A program made the translations under genes and the position numbers. This document shows, piece by piece, positions 1 through 7,798 of a stretch of DNA of 64,000 bases. The DNA lies in the NCBI RefSeq assembly GCF_003732265.1, contig NZ_MOBK01000006.1, forward strand, positions 930,001-994,000, read 5' to 3'. This DNA comes from Pseudomonas brassicacearum (GTDB lineage: Bacteria > Pseudomonadota > Gammaproteobacteria > Pseudomonadales > Pseudomonadaceae). Numbering within the stretch: position 1 is the stretch's first letter; every line of letters starts with the position of its first letter. The notes under the pieces were generated by a model. That model saw nothing but the letters and a program-made list of their open reading frames with translations. It did not search any database and was not told where the DNA came from.

Positions 1-2
1 AC

Positions 3-809
3 GGCCGCTTCAGTGTGATCTATGCCAGCGACGGTATTCGCGAGATCTACGAACTCGAACCGGACGTGTTACTGCTCAATGCCGAAGCGATCTTCACGCG
101 CATCCATCCACAGGACACGACCCGGGTCCGTGCCTCGATTCGCGCCTCGGCAGACACCCTCAGCCCGTGGCGCGAGGAATACCGTGTGCAACTGCCCATG
201 CGCGGCCTGCGCTGGGTTCGCGGTGAGGCAACCCCTGAAGAACTGCCCGGTGGCGGCGTGCTCTGGCATGGCTACATTTCCGACATCTCTGACCTGAAAC
301 GAGTGGAAGAGGAACTGCGCGCGCTGTCGATCACCGACTCGCTGACCGGGATCCACAATCGCCGTTATTTCCAGGAGCGCCTGACCACCGAAATGGCGAG
401 GGTCCAGCGTGGCGTGGGCGAACTGTCGGTAATCATGCTCGACATCGACCACTTCAAACGCATCAATGACCAACATGGCCACGCCGTGGGGGATCGGGTG
501 TTGCAGGCCGTGTGCGAGCGCATCGGTCATCGGCTGCGGCGTACGGACGTGTTCTGTCGCCTTGGCGGTGAAGAGTTCATGGTGCTCTGCCCGGACACCG
601 ACCGCGAGCAGGCGCACGTGCTAGCCATGCAATTGTGGCAAGGGCTGCGCAGTTCACCGATCGACAGCGTGGGGTTCGTTACCGCGAGTTTCGGGATCGC
701 CAGTTGGCGCGTCGGGGAGGGGGCGGATGCGCTGTTGCTGCGAGCGGATTCGGGGGTGTATGCGGCGAAGCAGGCGGGACGTGATCGGGTTGAAGCGCAG
801 AAAACCTAA
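3..809 (+). CDS. PAS-GGDEF diguanylate cyclase, C-terminal part
   Basis: The reading frame is open from the left edge, so the start lies outside the window. The visible part has a PAS-like segment (about the first 95 residues, ending in a typical PAC stretch, GYISDISDLKRVEEEL) followed by a complete GGDEF domain. The active-site motif is GGEEF, and an RRTD sequence five residues before it matches the RxxD inhibitory I-site. The DxLTGxxNRR and DxDxFKxxND motifs are present. Expected function is synthesis of cyclic di-GMP with product inhibition, controlled by an upstream sensor part that cannot be seen here. A REP doublet follows the stop codon closely. Confidence 0.88.
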   Translation, partial: GRFSVIYASDGIREIYELEPDVLLLNAEAIFTRIHPQDTTRVRASIRASADTLSPWREEYRVQLPMRGLRWVRGEATPEELPGGGVLWHGYISDISDLKRVEEELRALSITDSLTGIHNRRYFQERLTTEMARVQRGVGELSVIMLDIDHFKRINDQHGHAVGDRVLQAVCERIGHRLRRTDVFCRLGGEEFMVLCPDTDREQAHVLAMQLWQGLRSSPIDSVGFVTASFGIASWRVGEGADALLLRADSGVYAAKQAGRDRVEAQKT

Positions 810-825
810 CGCCTGACACAACCCC

Positions 826-917
826 CTGTGGGAGCGGGTTTGCTCGCGAATGCGGTGCGTCATTCAACATTTTAATTGACTGATACACCGCATTCGCGAG
901 CAAGCCCGCTCCCACAG
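826..917. repeat. REP doublet, GTGGGAGCGGGCTTGCTCG family
   Basis: Two 32-base arms (826-857 and 886-917) are inverted copies with one mismatch and a short AT-rich loop. It lies between the convergent ends of the GGDEF gene and dacB. Transcribed, it would form a long hairpin that could protect or end either mRNA. Confidence 0.9.
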
Positions 918-944
918 TTGATTTACGGTGAGCTGTAGATCGGG

Positions 945-2405
945 TTAGAGCACCGACGCCGTATCCGGCAGTTTTGGCTGGCGATACAGGTCCAGAAGCA
1001 CTTGATCCAGTACCGACGACGCGCCAAACGGTGCCTTGTCGTTGAGGATCGCCACCACTGCCCACGTGTTGCCATTGACGTCGCGGCTGAAGCCGGAGAT
1101 GGCGCGTACGGTGTTCAGGGTGCCGGTCTTGACGTGGGCTTCGCCGCGCATCGCGGTAGTTTTCAGGCGTTTGCGCATGGTGCCGTCGGTGCCGGCAATC
1201 GGCATCGAACTGATGAACTCGGCGGCATACGGGCTGTGCCACGCGGCTTGCAGCATCGCTGCCATTTCACGGGCGCTGACGCGTTCGGCGCGAGACAGAC
1301 CGGAACCGTTTTCCATCACCAGGTGCGGCGCGGTAATGCCTTTCTTCGCCAGCCATTGACGCACGACGCGCTGGGCAGCCTTGGCATCGTCACCATCGGC
1401 ATCGGTGCGGAATTTCTGGCCCAGGCTCAGAAACAGCTGCTGAGCCATGGTGTTGTTACTGTATTTGTTGATGTCGCGGATGATTTCCGCCAGGTCCGGC
1501 GAATAAGCCCGGGCCAGCAATTTTGCATTGCCAGGAGTGGCCGCCAGCACGTCCTTGCCCTGGATGCTGCCGCCCAACTCCTTCCAGATAGCCCGTACGG
1601 CGCCGGCGGTGTAGGTCGCGTGATCAAGCAGCGACAGGTACGTCTGGGAACTGCAGCCATCGCCCAACTGGCCACCGACCGTTACGGTCATGCTGCCATC
1701 GGCCTGGGTCACCGGGTTGTAGCGCACGCCGCCGGTGCATTGCTTGGAGTTGACAGCCTTGACCTGATTTTCAATGCGAATGCTGGCAATCGGCGGTTCC
1801 ACTGACACCAACACCCGGCCGCCGTCGTTACGCGCGACAAAGCGCAGGGCCTTGAGGTTGACCATCAGCGAGTCGGGCTTGACCAGGAACGGCTTGTTCT
1901 CGTCATTGCCATCGTCATTGAACTCGGGCAACTGCGGTTGCACGAAGAAACTGCGGTCCAGCACCAGGTCGCCGGTGATTTGCGTCACGCCGTTGGCACG
2001 CAGATCACGCATCAGCAGCCAGAGTTTTTCCATGTTCAGCTTGGGATCGCCGCCACCCTTGAGGTAGAGGTTGCCATTGAGGATGCCGCCGCTGAGGGTG
2101 CCGTCGGTGTAGAACTCGGTTTTCCACTGGTGGTTCGGGCCGAGCATTTCCAGCGCGGCATAGGTGGTGACCAACTTCATGGTCGAGGCCGGGTTGACCG
2201 AAACGTCAGCGTTGTAAATGGTCGGTGTACCCGGGCCGGTGAGCGGGATCATCACCAGCGACAAGGCGCTGTCCTGCAACTTGCTGGCCTTGAGGGCCTT
2301 TTCGACGTTGGGTGTTAGCGCAGTGTTAATCGGAGCGGCGGAAACGGAGAGGGCCAGCGGAAGAATGAAACTGGCCAGCAACAATGGACGCAAAGATTTG
2401 ATCAT
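945..2405 (-). CDS. dacB: D-alanyl-D-alanine carboxypeptidase/endopeptidase, PBP4 type
   Basis: 486 residues, the usual length for PBP4. The N-terminal 23 residues form a signal peptide ending near VSAAP. The three penicillin-binding motifs are visible: STMK with Ser74 as nucleophile and Lys77, SNN about residue 312, and KTG about residue 427. The long insertion between SxxK and SxN is typical of the class C family. It cleaves D-Ala-D-Ala and DD-crosslinks in periplasmic peptidoglycan. It is divergent from yggL, with a 236-base gap between the two genes, and appears to be transcribed alone. Confidence 0.93.
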   Translation of the reverse strand: MIKSLRPLLLASFILPLALSVSAAPINTALTPNVEKALKASKLQDSALSLVMIPLTGPGTPTIYNADVSVNPASTMKLVTTYAALEMLGPNHQWKTEFYTDGTLSGGILNGNLYLKGGGDPKLNMEKLWLLMRDLRANGVTQITGDLVLDRSFFVQPQLPEFNDDGNDENKPFLVKPDSLMVNLKALRFVARNDGGRVLVSVEPPIASIRIENQVKAVNSKQCTGGVRYNPVTQADGSMTVTVGGQLGDGCSSQTYLSLLDHATYTAGAVRAIWKELGGSIQGKDVLAATPGNAKLLARAYSPDLAEIIRDINKYSNNTMAQQLFLSLGQKFRTDADGDDAKAAQRVVRQWLAKKGITAPHLVMENGSGLSRAERVSAREMAAMLQAAWHSPYAAEFISSMPIAGTDGTMRKRLKTTAMRGEAHVKTGTLNTVRAISGFSRDVNGNTWAVVAILNDKAPFGASSVLDQVLLDLYRQPKLPDTASVL

Positions 2406-2641
2406 GTGTAATAAAACCCTACAGCCGAGGGGGAAAAAAAGACGAGGGCATGGCGATAAAATCCCTCAGTGGTCATGAAAGTGTCGGCATTATGCCCCAA
2501 GGCTTGAAAGCGTGTGCCGTGCCATGGCCTTCAAATCTGCTATTTTTTTACCGGCGGTCAGCGATGCACCCCAGAGAGTCGGGCAATTAGCGGCTTAAAC
2601 TGCTAAAGTGCCGCCCGTTATTACTTATGAGGATTGTTCCA

Positions 2642-2986
2642 ATGGCGACTAACCGTTCCCAGCGTCTGCGCAAAAAACTGTGCGTCGATGAATTTCAAGA
2701 GCTGGGTTTCGAACTGAACCTGGATTTCAAAGAAGATTTGGCTGATGAAGCCATTGATGCTTTCCTCGACGCGTTCCTGAAAGAAGCCATGGAAGCCAAC
2801 GGTCTGGGTTATGTTGGCGGCGACGACTTCGGTCTGGTTTGCCTGCAGAAGCGTGGCTCGGTGTCCGAAGAGCAGCGCGCTGCTGTTGAAGCCTGGCTCA
2901 AAGGCCGCAGCGAACTGACCGAAGCAACCGTCAGCCCGCTGATCGACGTCTGGTACCCGGAAAAGCCGATCAATCCGGTAGCTTGA
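2642..2986 (+). CDS. yggL: YggL family protein (DUF469)
   Basis: 114 residues from the ATG at 2642, which has an AGGA about eight bases upstream; an ATG 15 bases earlier overlaps that site and is less likely. The N terminus (MATNRSQRLRKKLCVDEFQE) closely matches E. coli YggL (NRSxRLRKKxxxDEFQELGF). The family is small, cytosolic and acidic toward the C terminus, and has been linked to the ribosome; the exact role is not clear. A strong intrinsic terminator follows immediately, so the gene is probably monocistronic. Confidence 0.9.
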   Translation: MATNRSQRLRKKLCVDEFQELGFELNLDFKEDLADEAIDAFLDAFLKEAMEANGLGYVGGDDFGLVCLQKRGSVSEEQRAAVEAWLKGRSELTEATVSPLIDVWYPEKPINPVA

Positions 2987-2997
2987 TGTAATAAGAA

Positions 2998-3025
2998 ACG
3001 GCGACCCAAGGGTCGCCGTTTTTTT
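2998..3025 (+). terminator. Intrinsic terminator of yggL
   Basis: Ten-base-pair stem (ACGGCGACCC / GGGTCGCCGT) with a very small loop, followed by seven T. It starts eleven bases after the yggL stop codon. Confidence 0.9.
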
Positions 3026-3043
3026 ATGCGCGGATTTTGCTTG

Positions 3044-4234
3044 TCAGGCTTTACGCCAATTCAAAATCACCAGCGTCAACACCCCCGCCACAATTCCCCA
3101 GAACGCCGAACCGATGGAAAACAACGTCAGCCCCGACGCCGTGACCATAAAGGTGATCAGCGCCGCTTCCCGTTCTTTCACCTCGGTCATCGCAATGCTC
3201 AAGCCATTGATGATCGAGCCAAACAACGCCAGCGCTGCAATTGACAGCACCAGCTCTTTCGGCAGTGCGGCAAACAACGCCGCCAATGTCGCGCCGAACA
3301 CCCCGGCAATCCCGTAGAAAATCCCGCACCAGACCGCCGCCGTGTAGCGCTTGTTGCGATCTTCATGGGCATGCGGCCCGGTGCAGATCGCTGCGCTGAT
3401 GGCCGCCAGGTTGATGCCGTGGGAGCCGAACGGGGCCAGCAGCAACGAGGCGATGCCGGTGGTGGTGATCAATGGCGAGGCCGGTACGGTATAGCCGTCG
3501 GCGCGCAGCACGGCGATGCCCGGCATGTTCTGCGAGGTCATGGCCACCACGAACAGCGGAATGCCGATGCTGATGGTCGCGGCCAGCGAGAAGTGCGGGG
3601 TGGTCCAGACCGGCGTCGCCACTTCCAGATGGAAGCCACTGAAATCCAGCAACCCCATGAACCCTGACAGCGCCGTGCCGATCAACAACGCGGCCAGCAC
3701 GGCATAACGCGGCGACAGGCGCTTGATCACCAGATAGGTGAAGAACATGCCCAGCACCAGCCCGGTGCGATGCTGGGCAGCGACGAAAATCTCGCTGCCG
3801 ATCTTGAACAGAATCCCCGCCAGCAACGCGGCGGCCAGGGAGGCTGGAATTTTTTTCACCAGCCGTTCGAAGCTGCCGGTCAGGCCGCAAATCGTCACCA
3901 GCACCGCGCAGGTAATGTAGGCGCCGATGGCTTCGCCATAACTGACACCGCCGAGGCTGGTAATCAGCAACGCCGCACCGGGGGTCGACCAGGCGATGGT
4001 GATGGGCGTGCGATAACGCAGGGACAAGCCGGTCGAGCACACCGCCATGCCAATCGAGATCGCCCAGATCCACGACGAAATCTGCCCGCTGGTCAGGCCC
4101 GCCGCTTGTCCGGCCTGGAACATCAGGACCAGGGAGCTGGTGTAACCGGTCATCATCGCGATGAAGCCGGCGACGATGGCCGACGGGGATGTGTCGGCCA
4201 GTGGTCGGAGCTGCGTGTGCGTGGCGTCGTTCAT
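3044..4234 (-). CDS. benE: BenE-family transporter (benzoate/H+ symporter type)
   Basis: 396 residues, nearly all hydrophobic, consistent with 11-12 membrane helices. The N terminus (GFIAMMTGYTSSLVLMFQAG) and the ITIAWSTPGAALL stretch are typical of the BenE family of inner-membrane proton symporters. Known members take up benzoate, but no benzoate catabolic genes are in the window, so the real substrate is uncertain. The adjacent purine genes do not by themselves argue for a purine substrate, since purine permeases belong to other families. The start is the first ATG in frame. Confidence 0.85.
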   Translation of the reverse strand: MNDATHTQLRPLADTSPSAIVAGFIAMMTGYTSSLVLMFQAGQAAGLTSGQISSWIWAISIGMAVCSTGLSLRYRTPITIAWSTPGAALLITSLGGVSYGEAIGAYITCAVLVTICGLTGSFERLVKKIPASLAAALLAGILFKIGSEIFVAAQHRTGLVLGMFFTYLVIKRLSPRYAVLAALLIGTALSGFMGLLDFSGFHLEVATPVWTTPHFSLAATISIGIPLFVVAMTSQNMPGIAVLRADGYTVPASPLITTTGIASLLLAPFGSHGINLAAISAAICTGPHAHEDRNKRYTAAVWCGIFYGIAGVFGATLAALFAALPKELVLSIAALALFGSIINGLSIAMTEVKEREAALITFMVTASGLTLFSIGSAFWGIVAGVLTLVILNWRKA

Positions 4235-4278
4235 GACAGCGGTGTTCCTTTTATAAAGATGTCTGAAACGCCGCTGAA

Positions 4279-4374
4279 CCCTGTGGGAGCGGGCTTGCTC
4301 GCGAAGGCGTCGTGTCAGTCGATATCAATGTCGAATGATACGACGCCTTCGCGAGCAAGCCCGCTCCCACAGGG
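4279..4374. repeat. REP doublet, GTGGGAGCGGGCTTGCTCG family
   Basis: Long inverted arms (CCCTGTGGGAGC... and ...GCTCCCACAGGGG) with an AT-rich loop, in the 353-base gap between divergent benE and gntR. The rest of that gap holds the operator-like site at 4484-4495 and no other gene I can support. Confidence 0.9.
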
Positions 4375-4483
4375 GATTGTGTTCGAGCGGCAGATTCTGG
4401 GTTCAAGCCTAAACTCAAACGTAAGGGATCGTTGCAATACAGCGGAAGCGACAAACAGCCGTACAGTCGTGTTGCCACCCTCC

Positions 4484-4495
4484 ATTGTGTACAAT
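4484..4495. promoter_or_regulatory. Candidate FCD-GntR operator ATTGT-N2-ACAAT
   Basis: The inverted repeat ATTGTGTACAAT lies 93 bases upstream of the gntR start. It fits the short TNGTNNNACNA-type operators bound by FadR/FCD-subfamily GntR regulators. The right half (TACAAT) could also serve as a -10 element, so bound protein would block the promoter. Autoregulation by the adjacent gene is an inference. Confidence 0.45.
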
Positions 4496-4587
4496 CGCGG
4501 TGTTTTTTACGCGATACTTGCCAGCGACCCACTGTGCCGTATTACAGTCACCGTCAATTCGCCGCAGTTCTCCCGACTCGAGTGCCC

Positions 4588-5352
4588 ATGAACGAACAGT
4601 TGCAGCCCCTAAAAAAACAACCGCGAGCAGGCAAAGCCGGCCGCAGCGGGACCCAGGACGATATTGTCTACGCGCATATCTTCGAGGCCATCCTCGAACA
4701 GCGTCTGGCGCCCGGCACCAAGTTGAGCGAAGAAGCGCTGGGGGAAATTTTCGGGGTCAGTCGCACCATCATCCGCCGTGCGCTCTCGCGCCTGGCCCAT
4801 GAAGGTGTCGTGCTGCTGCGTCCGAACCGTGGCGCGGTCGTCGCCAGCCCGAGCGTCGAAGAGGCTCGCCAGGTGTTCCTCGCGCGCCGCCTGGTGGAAC
4901 GAGCGATCACTGAACTGGCCGTGCAGCACGCCACCGCCGAAGATCTCGCCGAATTACGACAAATGGTTAACGACGAGCGCGACAGCTTCTCCCGTGGCGA
5001 TCGCGGCGCAGGCATCCGTCTGTCGGGCGAGTTCCACCTGAAACTCGCTGAAGCGGCGAAGAATGCGCCGCTGATCAGCTTCCAGCGCAGCCTGGTGTCG
5101 CAGACGTCGTTGATCATTGCCCAGTACGAAAGTGGCAACCGTTCGCACTGCTCCTACGACGAGCACACCCAGTTGATTGACGCCATCGAAGCACGCAACG
5201 GTGAGTTGGCAGTGAATTTGATGATGCATCACATGGATCACATCGACAGCAAACTCAACCTCGACGAAGAAAGTGCGTCGGATGATTTGCACGCGGTGTT
5301 CTCGCATTTGTTGCAGACCAAGAAGCCTGGGCGGTCGGCTGCGAAACTCTGA
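4588..5352 (+). CDS. GntR family transcriptional regulator, FCD subfamily
   Basis: 254 residues from the ATG at 4588 (MNEQLQPLKKQP). The frame is open further upstream, but that stretch covers the probable promoter and reads as non-coding. The winged helix is at about residues 30-90 (LSEEALGEIFGVSRTIIRRA is the recognition region), followed by an all-helical FCD effector domain with the expected conserved His (FHLKLAEAAKN; HHMDHI). It is convergent with guaD and shares a two-way terminator with it. It may control the purine cluster or benE. The effector cannot be read from the sequence. Confidence 0.88.
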   Translation: MNEQLQPLKKQPRAGKAGRSGTQDDIVYAHIFEAILEQRLAPGTKLSEEALGEIFGVSRTIIRRALSRLAHEGVVLLRPNRGAVVASPSVEEARQVFLARRLVERAITELAVQHATAEDLAELRQMVNDERDSFSRGDRGAGIRLSGEFHLKLAEAAKNAPLISFQRSLVSQTSLIIAQYESGNRSHCSYDEHTQLIDAIEARNGELAVNLMMHHMDHIDSKLNLDEESASDDLHAVFSHLLQTKKPGRSAAKL

Positions 5353-5367
5353 TACACCGGGTTGCCC

Positions 5368-5453
5368 CCTTCGCGAGCAAGCCCGCTCCCACATTCGACT
5401 GCATCCTGCTGGGAGAACTCGGTTTAATGTGGGAGCGGGCTTGCTCGCGAAGG
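5368..5453. repeat. REP doublet, GTGGGAGCGGGCTTGCTCG family
   Basis: Inverted arms TTCGCGAGCAAGCCCGCTCC and its complement, starting 16 bases after the gntR stop codon and ending ten bases before the two-way terminator. Confidence 0.9.
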
Positions 5454-5463
5454 CGGCCTCAAC

Positions 5464-5511
5464 GGCAATAAAAATCCCCCGGACTGAACAGTGCGGGGGA
5501 TTTTTATTGCC
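5464..5511. terminator. Two-way intrinsic terminator between gntR and guaD
   Basis: An 18-base-pair perfect stem (GGCAATAAAAATCCCCCG at 5464-5481 paired with 5494-5511) with a 12-base loop. A-rich and T-rich flanks within the stem let it end transcription from both convergent genes. Confidence 0.9.
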
Positions 5512-5520
5512 CGAAGAAAA

Positions 5521-6825
5521 CTAGCGCTGATGCACCTGATTCCCCGCCGCATACGTCTGCAGAACAGTCCGGTCATCCCCCAGCGTCATCAACACAAACA
5601 ACGTCTCGGCAATGTTATTCGCCTGCTTCAAGCGATAGCTCAGCAACGGCGTGGCGTTGTAATCCAGCACCAGGAAGTCGGCATCGGTGCCCGGTTTCAA
5701 GGTGCCGATCTTATCCTCCAGACGCAGCGCCCGCGCACCGCCGAGAGTCGCCAGGTACAGCGATTTGAACGGGCTCAGACGCGCACCTTGCAGCTGCATG
5801 ACTTTGTACGCTTCGTTCAAGGTTTGCAGGATCGAGAAACTGGTGCCACCGCCAACGTCCGTGCCCACACCGACATTCAGCTTGTGCTTCTCGGCCATCG
5901 GCAGGTTGAACAAACCGCTGCCGAGGAAGAAGTTCGACGTCGGGCAGAAGGCGATGGCCGAGCCGGTTTCCGCCAGTCGTGCGCACTCGTCGTCGCACAG
6001 GTGCACGCCGTGGGCAAACACCGAGCGCTCACCGAGCAATTGGTAGTGATCGTAGACGTCCAGGTAGCCTTTACGCTCCGGGAACAGCTCCTTGACCCAC
6101 TCGACTTCCTTCAGGTTTTCGCTGATATGCGTCTGCATGTACAGATCAGGGAATTCGCTGAGCAACTGGCCGGCGAGGGTCAGTTGCTCCGGGGTGCTGG
6201 TCGGGGCGAAACGCGGGGTGACCGCGTAGTGCAAGCGGCCCTTGCCGTGCCAGCGCTCGATCAGCGCCTTGCTTTCGACGTAGCTGGATTCGGCAGTGTC
6301 GGTCAGGTAGTCCGGCGCGTTGCGGTCCATCATTACCTTGCCGGCGATCATGCGCAGGTCGAGCTGTTCGGCCGCCTCGAAAAACGAGTTCACCGATTGC
6401 GGGTGCACACTGCCGAACACCAGCGCGGTGGTGGTGCCGTTGCGCAGCAGTTCCTTGATGAAAATATCCGCGACTTCGTCGGCGTGATCTTTATCAGCGA
6501 ACTGGCTTTCGCACGGGAAGGTGTAGGTGTTCAGCCAGTCAAGCAATTGCTCGCCGTAGGCACCGACCATGCCGGTTTGCGGCAAGTGAATGTGGGTGTC
6601 GATGAAACCGGGGGTGATCAGCGCGTCCTGATAATGGGTGATCTCGATGTCGGCTGGCAGGGTCGGCAGCAAGTCGCTGGCGTGGCCGAGCGCGCTGATC
6701 TGGCCGTTGTCGATCACCAGCAAGCCGTCTTCGAAATACTCGTACGAGGCTTCAATACCAACTTCGGCAGGGTCGGCAATGCTGTGCAGGATGGCGGCGC
6801 GGTAAGCTTTGCGAGTCAGAGGCAT
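5521..6825 (-). CDS. guaD: Guanine deaminase
   Basis: 434 residues from the ATG at 6825; a TTG twelve bases earlier is possible but less likely. Amidohydrolase fold with the zinc-binding His78-x-His80 (DTHIHLPQTGMVG), further metal ligands in the MQTHISE and AHGVHL stretches, and a catalytic Asp in GVGTDVGGG. It converts guanine to xanthine plus ammonia in the cytosol, feeding the xanthine dehydrogenase encoded just upstream. It is the last gene of the xdhA-xdhB-xdhC-guaD run, starting eight bases after the xdhC stop codon, which suggests translational coupling. Confidence 0.95.
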   Translation of the reverse strand: MPLTRKAYRAAILHSIADPAEVGIEASYEYFEDGLLVIDNGQISALGHASDLLPTLPADIEITHYQDALITPGFIDTHIHLPQTGMVGAYGEQLLDWLNTYTFPCESQFADKDHADEVADIFIKELLRNGTTTALVFGSVHPQSVNSFFEAAEQLDLRMIAGKVMMDRNAPDYLTDTAESSYVESKALIERWHGKGRLHYAVTPRFAPTSTPEQLTLAGQLLSEFPDLYMQTHISENLKEVEWVKELFPERKGYLDVYDHYQLLGERSVFAHGVHLCDDECARLAETGSAIAFCPTSNFFLGSGLFNLPMAEKHKLNVGVGTDVGGGTSFSILQTLNEAYKVMQLQGARLSPFKSLYLATLGGARALRLEDKIGTLKPGTDADFLVLDYNATPLLSYRLKQANNIAETLFVLMTLGDDRTVLQTYAAGNQVHQR

Positions 6826-6833
6826 GGGGGTTC

Positions 6834-7679
6834 TCAATGGGAGGCTTGGCTGCGGCGTGAAGCAGGCAGCAGTTTGGCAATCGATGATCCGGCGCTGGCG
6901 GTCTGCTGGCCGAAATTCGCGTTATAGGTGGCGATGATTTCGCCGGCGATGGAGATGGCGATTTCCACAGGCAACTTGCCTTTGACTTCGCCGATGCCCA
7001 TCGGGCAGCGCATGCGTTGCACGACGCTGCTGTCGAATCCACGGTCGCGCAGGCGATGTTCGAACTTCACCCGTTTGGTATTCGAACCGATCAGGCCGAA
7101 GTAGGCGAAGTCGTTGCGCTTGAGGATCGCGGCAGTGAGTTCGAGGTCGAGTTGGTGATTGTGGGTCATGACGATGCAGTAGCTGCCGGCGGGCAGGTCG
7201 TCGATTTCATCCACGGGTTCTTCGCTGACAATCTTGCGTACACCGTGAGGGATCTGTTCCGGGAATTCATCATCCCGCGAATCAATCCAGCGCACCCGGC
7301 AGGGCAGGCTGGCGAGCAGCGGCACCAATGCGCGGCCGACATGACCGGCGCCGAACACGGCGATCTGCGCCTGGACCTGACCCATTGGTTCGAACAGCAA
7401 CACCGTCGCGCCGCCGCAGCACTGGCCGAGGCTCGCGCCGAGGCTGAAGCGCTCCAGGTGCGTGTCCTGCTTGCCACTGGCGAGCATGTCGCGGGCGATC
7501 TGCATGGCCTTGTACTCCAGATGCCCGCCACCGATGGTGTCGAAGGCCTGGGTGGCACTGATGACCATTTTCGAACCGGCATTGCGCGGCGTCGAGCCGA
7601 GCTCTTCGATGATGGTCACCAACACGCAGGGTTCACCCTGGGATTGCAGGTCGGCGAGGGCGTCGATCCAGTTGTACAT
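6834..7679 (-). CDS. xdhC: Xanthine dehydrogenase accessory protein XdhC
   Basis: 281 residues. XdhC/CoxI family: an N-terminal XdhC domain (about residues 10-75, containing the glycine-rich HLEYKAMQ region and the CCGGATVLLFE motif) and a C-terminal Rossmann-like domain with GAGHVGRAL near residue 115. Family members bind molybdenum cofactor, promote its sulfuration and load it into xanthine dehydrogenase. It sits between xdhB and guaD, separated from xdhB by a 119-base gap that holds a REP-like doublet. Confidence 0.93.
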   Translation of the reverse strand: MYNWIDALADLQSQGEPCVLVTIIEELGSTPRNAGSKMVISATQAFDTIGGGHLEYKAMQIARDMLASGKQDTHLERFSLGASLGQCCGGATVLLFEPMGQVQAQIAVFGAGHVGRALVPLLASLPCRVRWIDSRDDEFPEQIPHGVRKIVSEEPVDEIDDLPAGSYCIVMTHNHQLDLELTAAILKRNDFAYFGLIGSNTKRVKFEHRLRDRGFDSSVVQRMRCPMGIGEVKGKLPVEIAISIAGEIIATYNANFGQQTASAGSSIAKLLPASRRSQASH

Positions 7680-7716
7680 GTTTCACCTCGACATCTGTGT
7701 TGTCTATCCGGGCCTC

Positions 7717-7783
7717 ATCGCTAGCAGGCTAGCTCCCACAGGGGGAATGCATTCCAAATGTGGGAGCTAGCCTGCTAACGATT
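7717..7783. repeat. REP-like doublet, TAGCAGGCTAGCTCCCACA family
   Basis: Arms ATCGCTAGCAGGCTAGCTCC and its complement surround a short spacer. The sequence differs from the main family in the window although it ends in the same CTCCCACA. It lies inside the purine operon, between xdhB and xdhC, so it may modulate expression of the downstream xdhC-guaD part. Confidence 0.85.
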
Positions 7784-7798
7784 GGCCGCGCCTCGGTA

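Noticed and set aside
826..5453. Spaced repeats considered as a CRISPR array
   Set aside because: The repeats are inverted doublets scattered between genes, not direct repeats with uniform spacers, and no cas genes are present.
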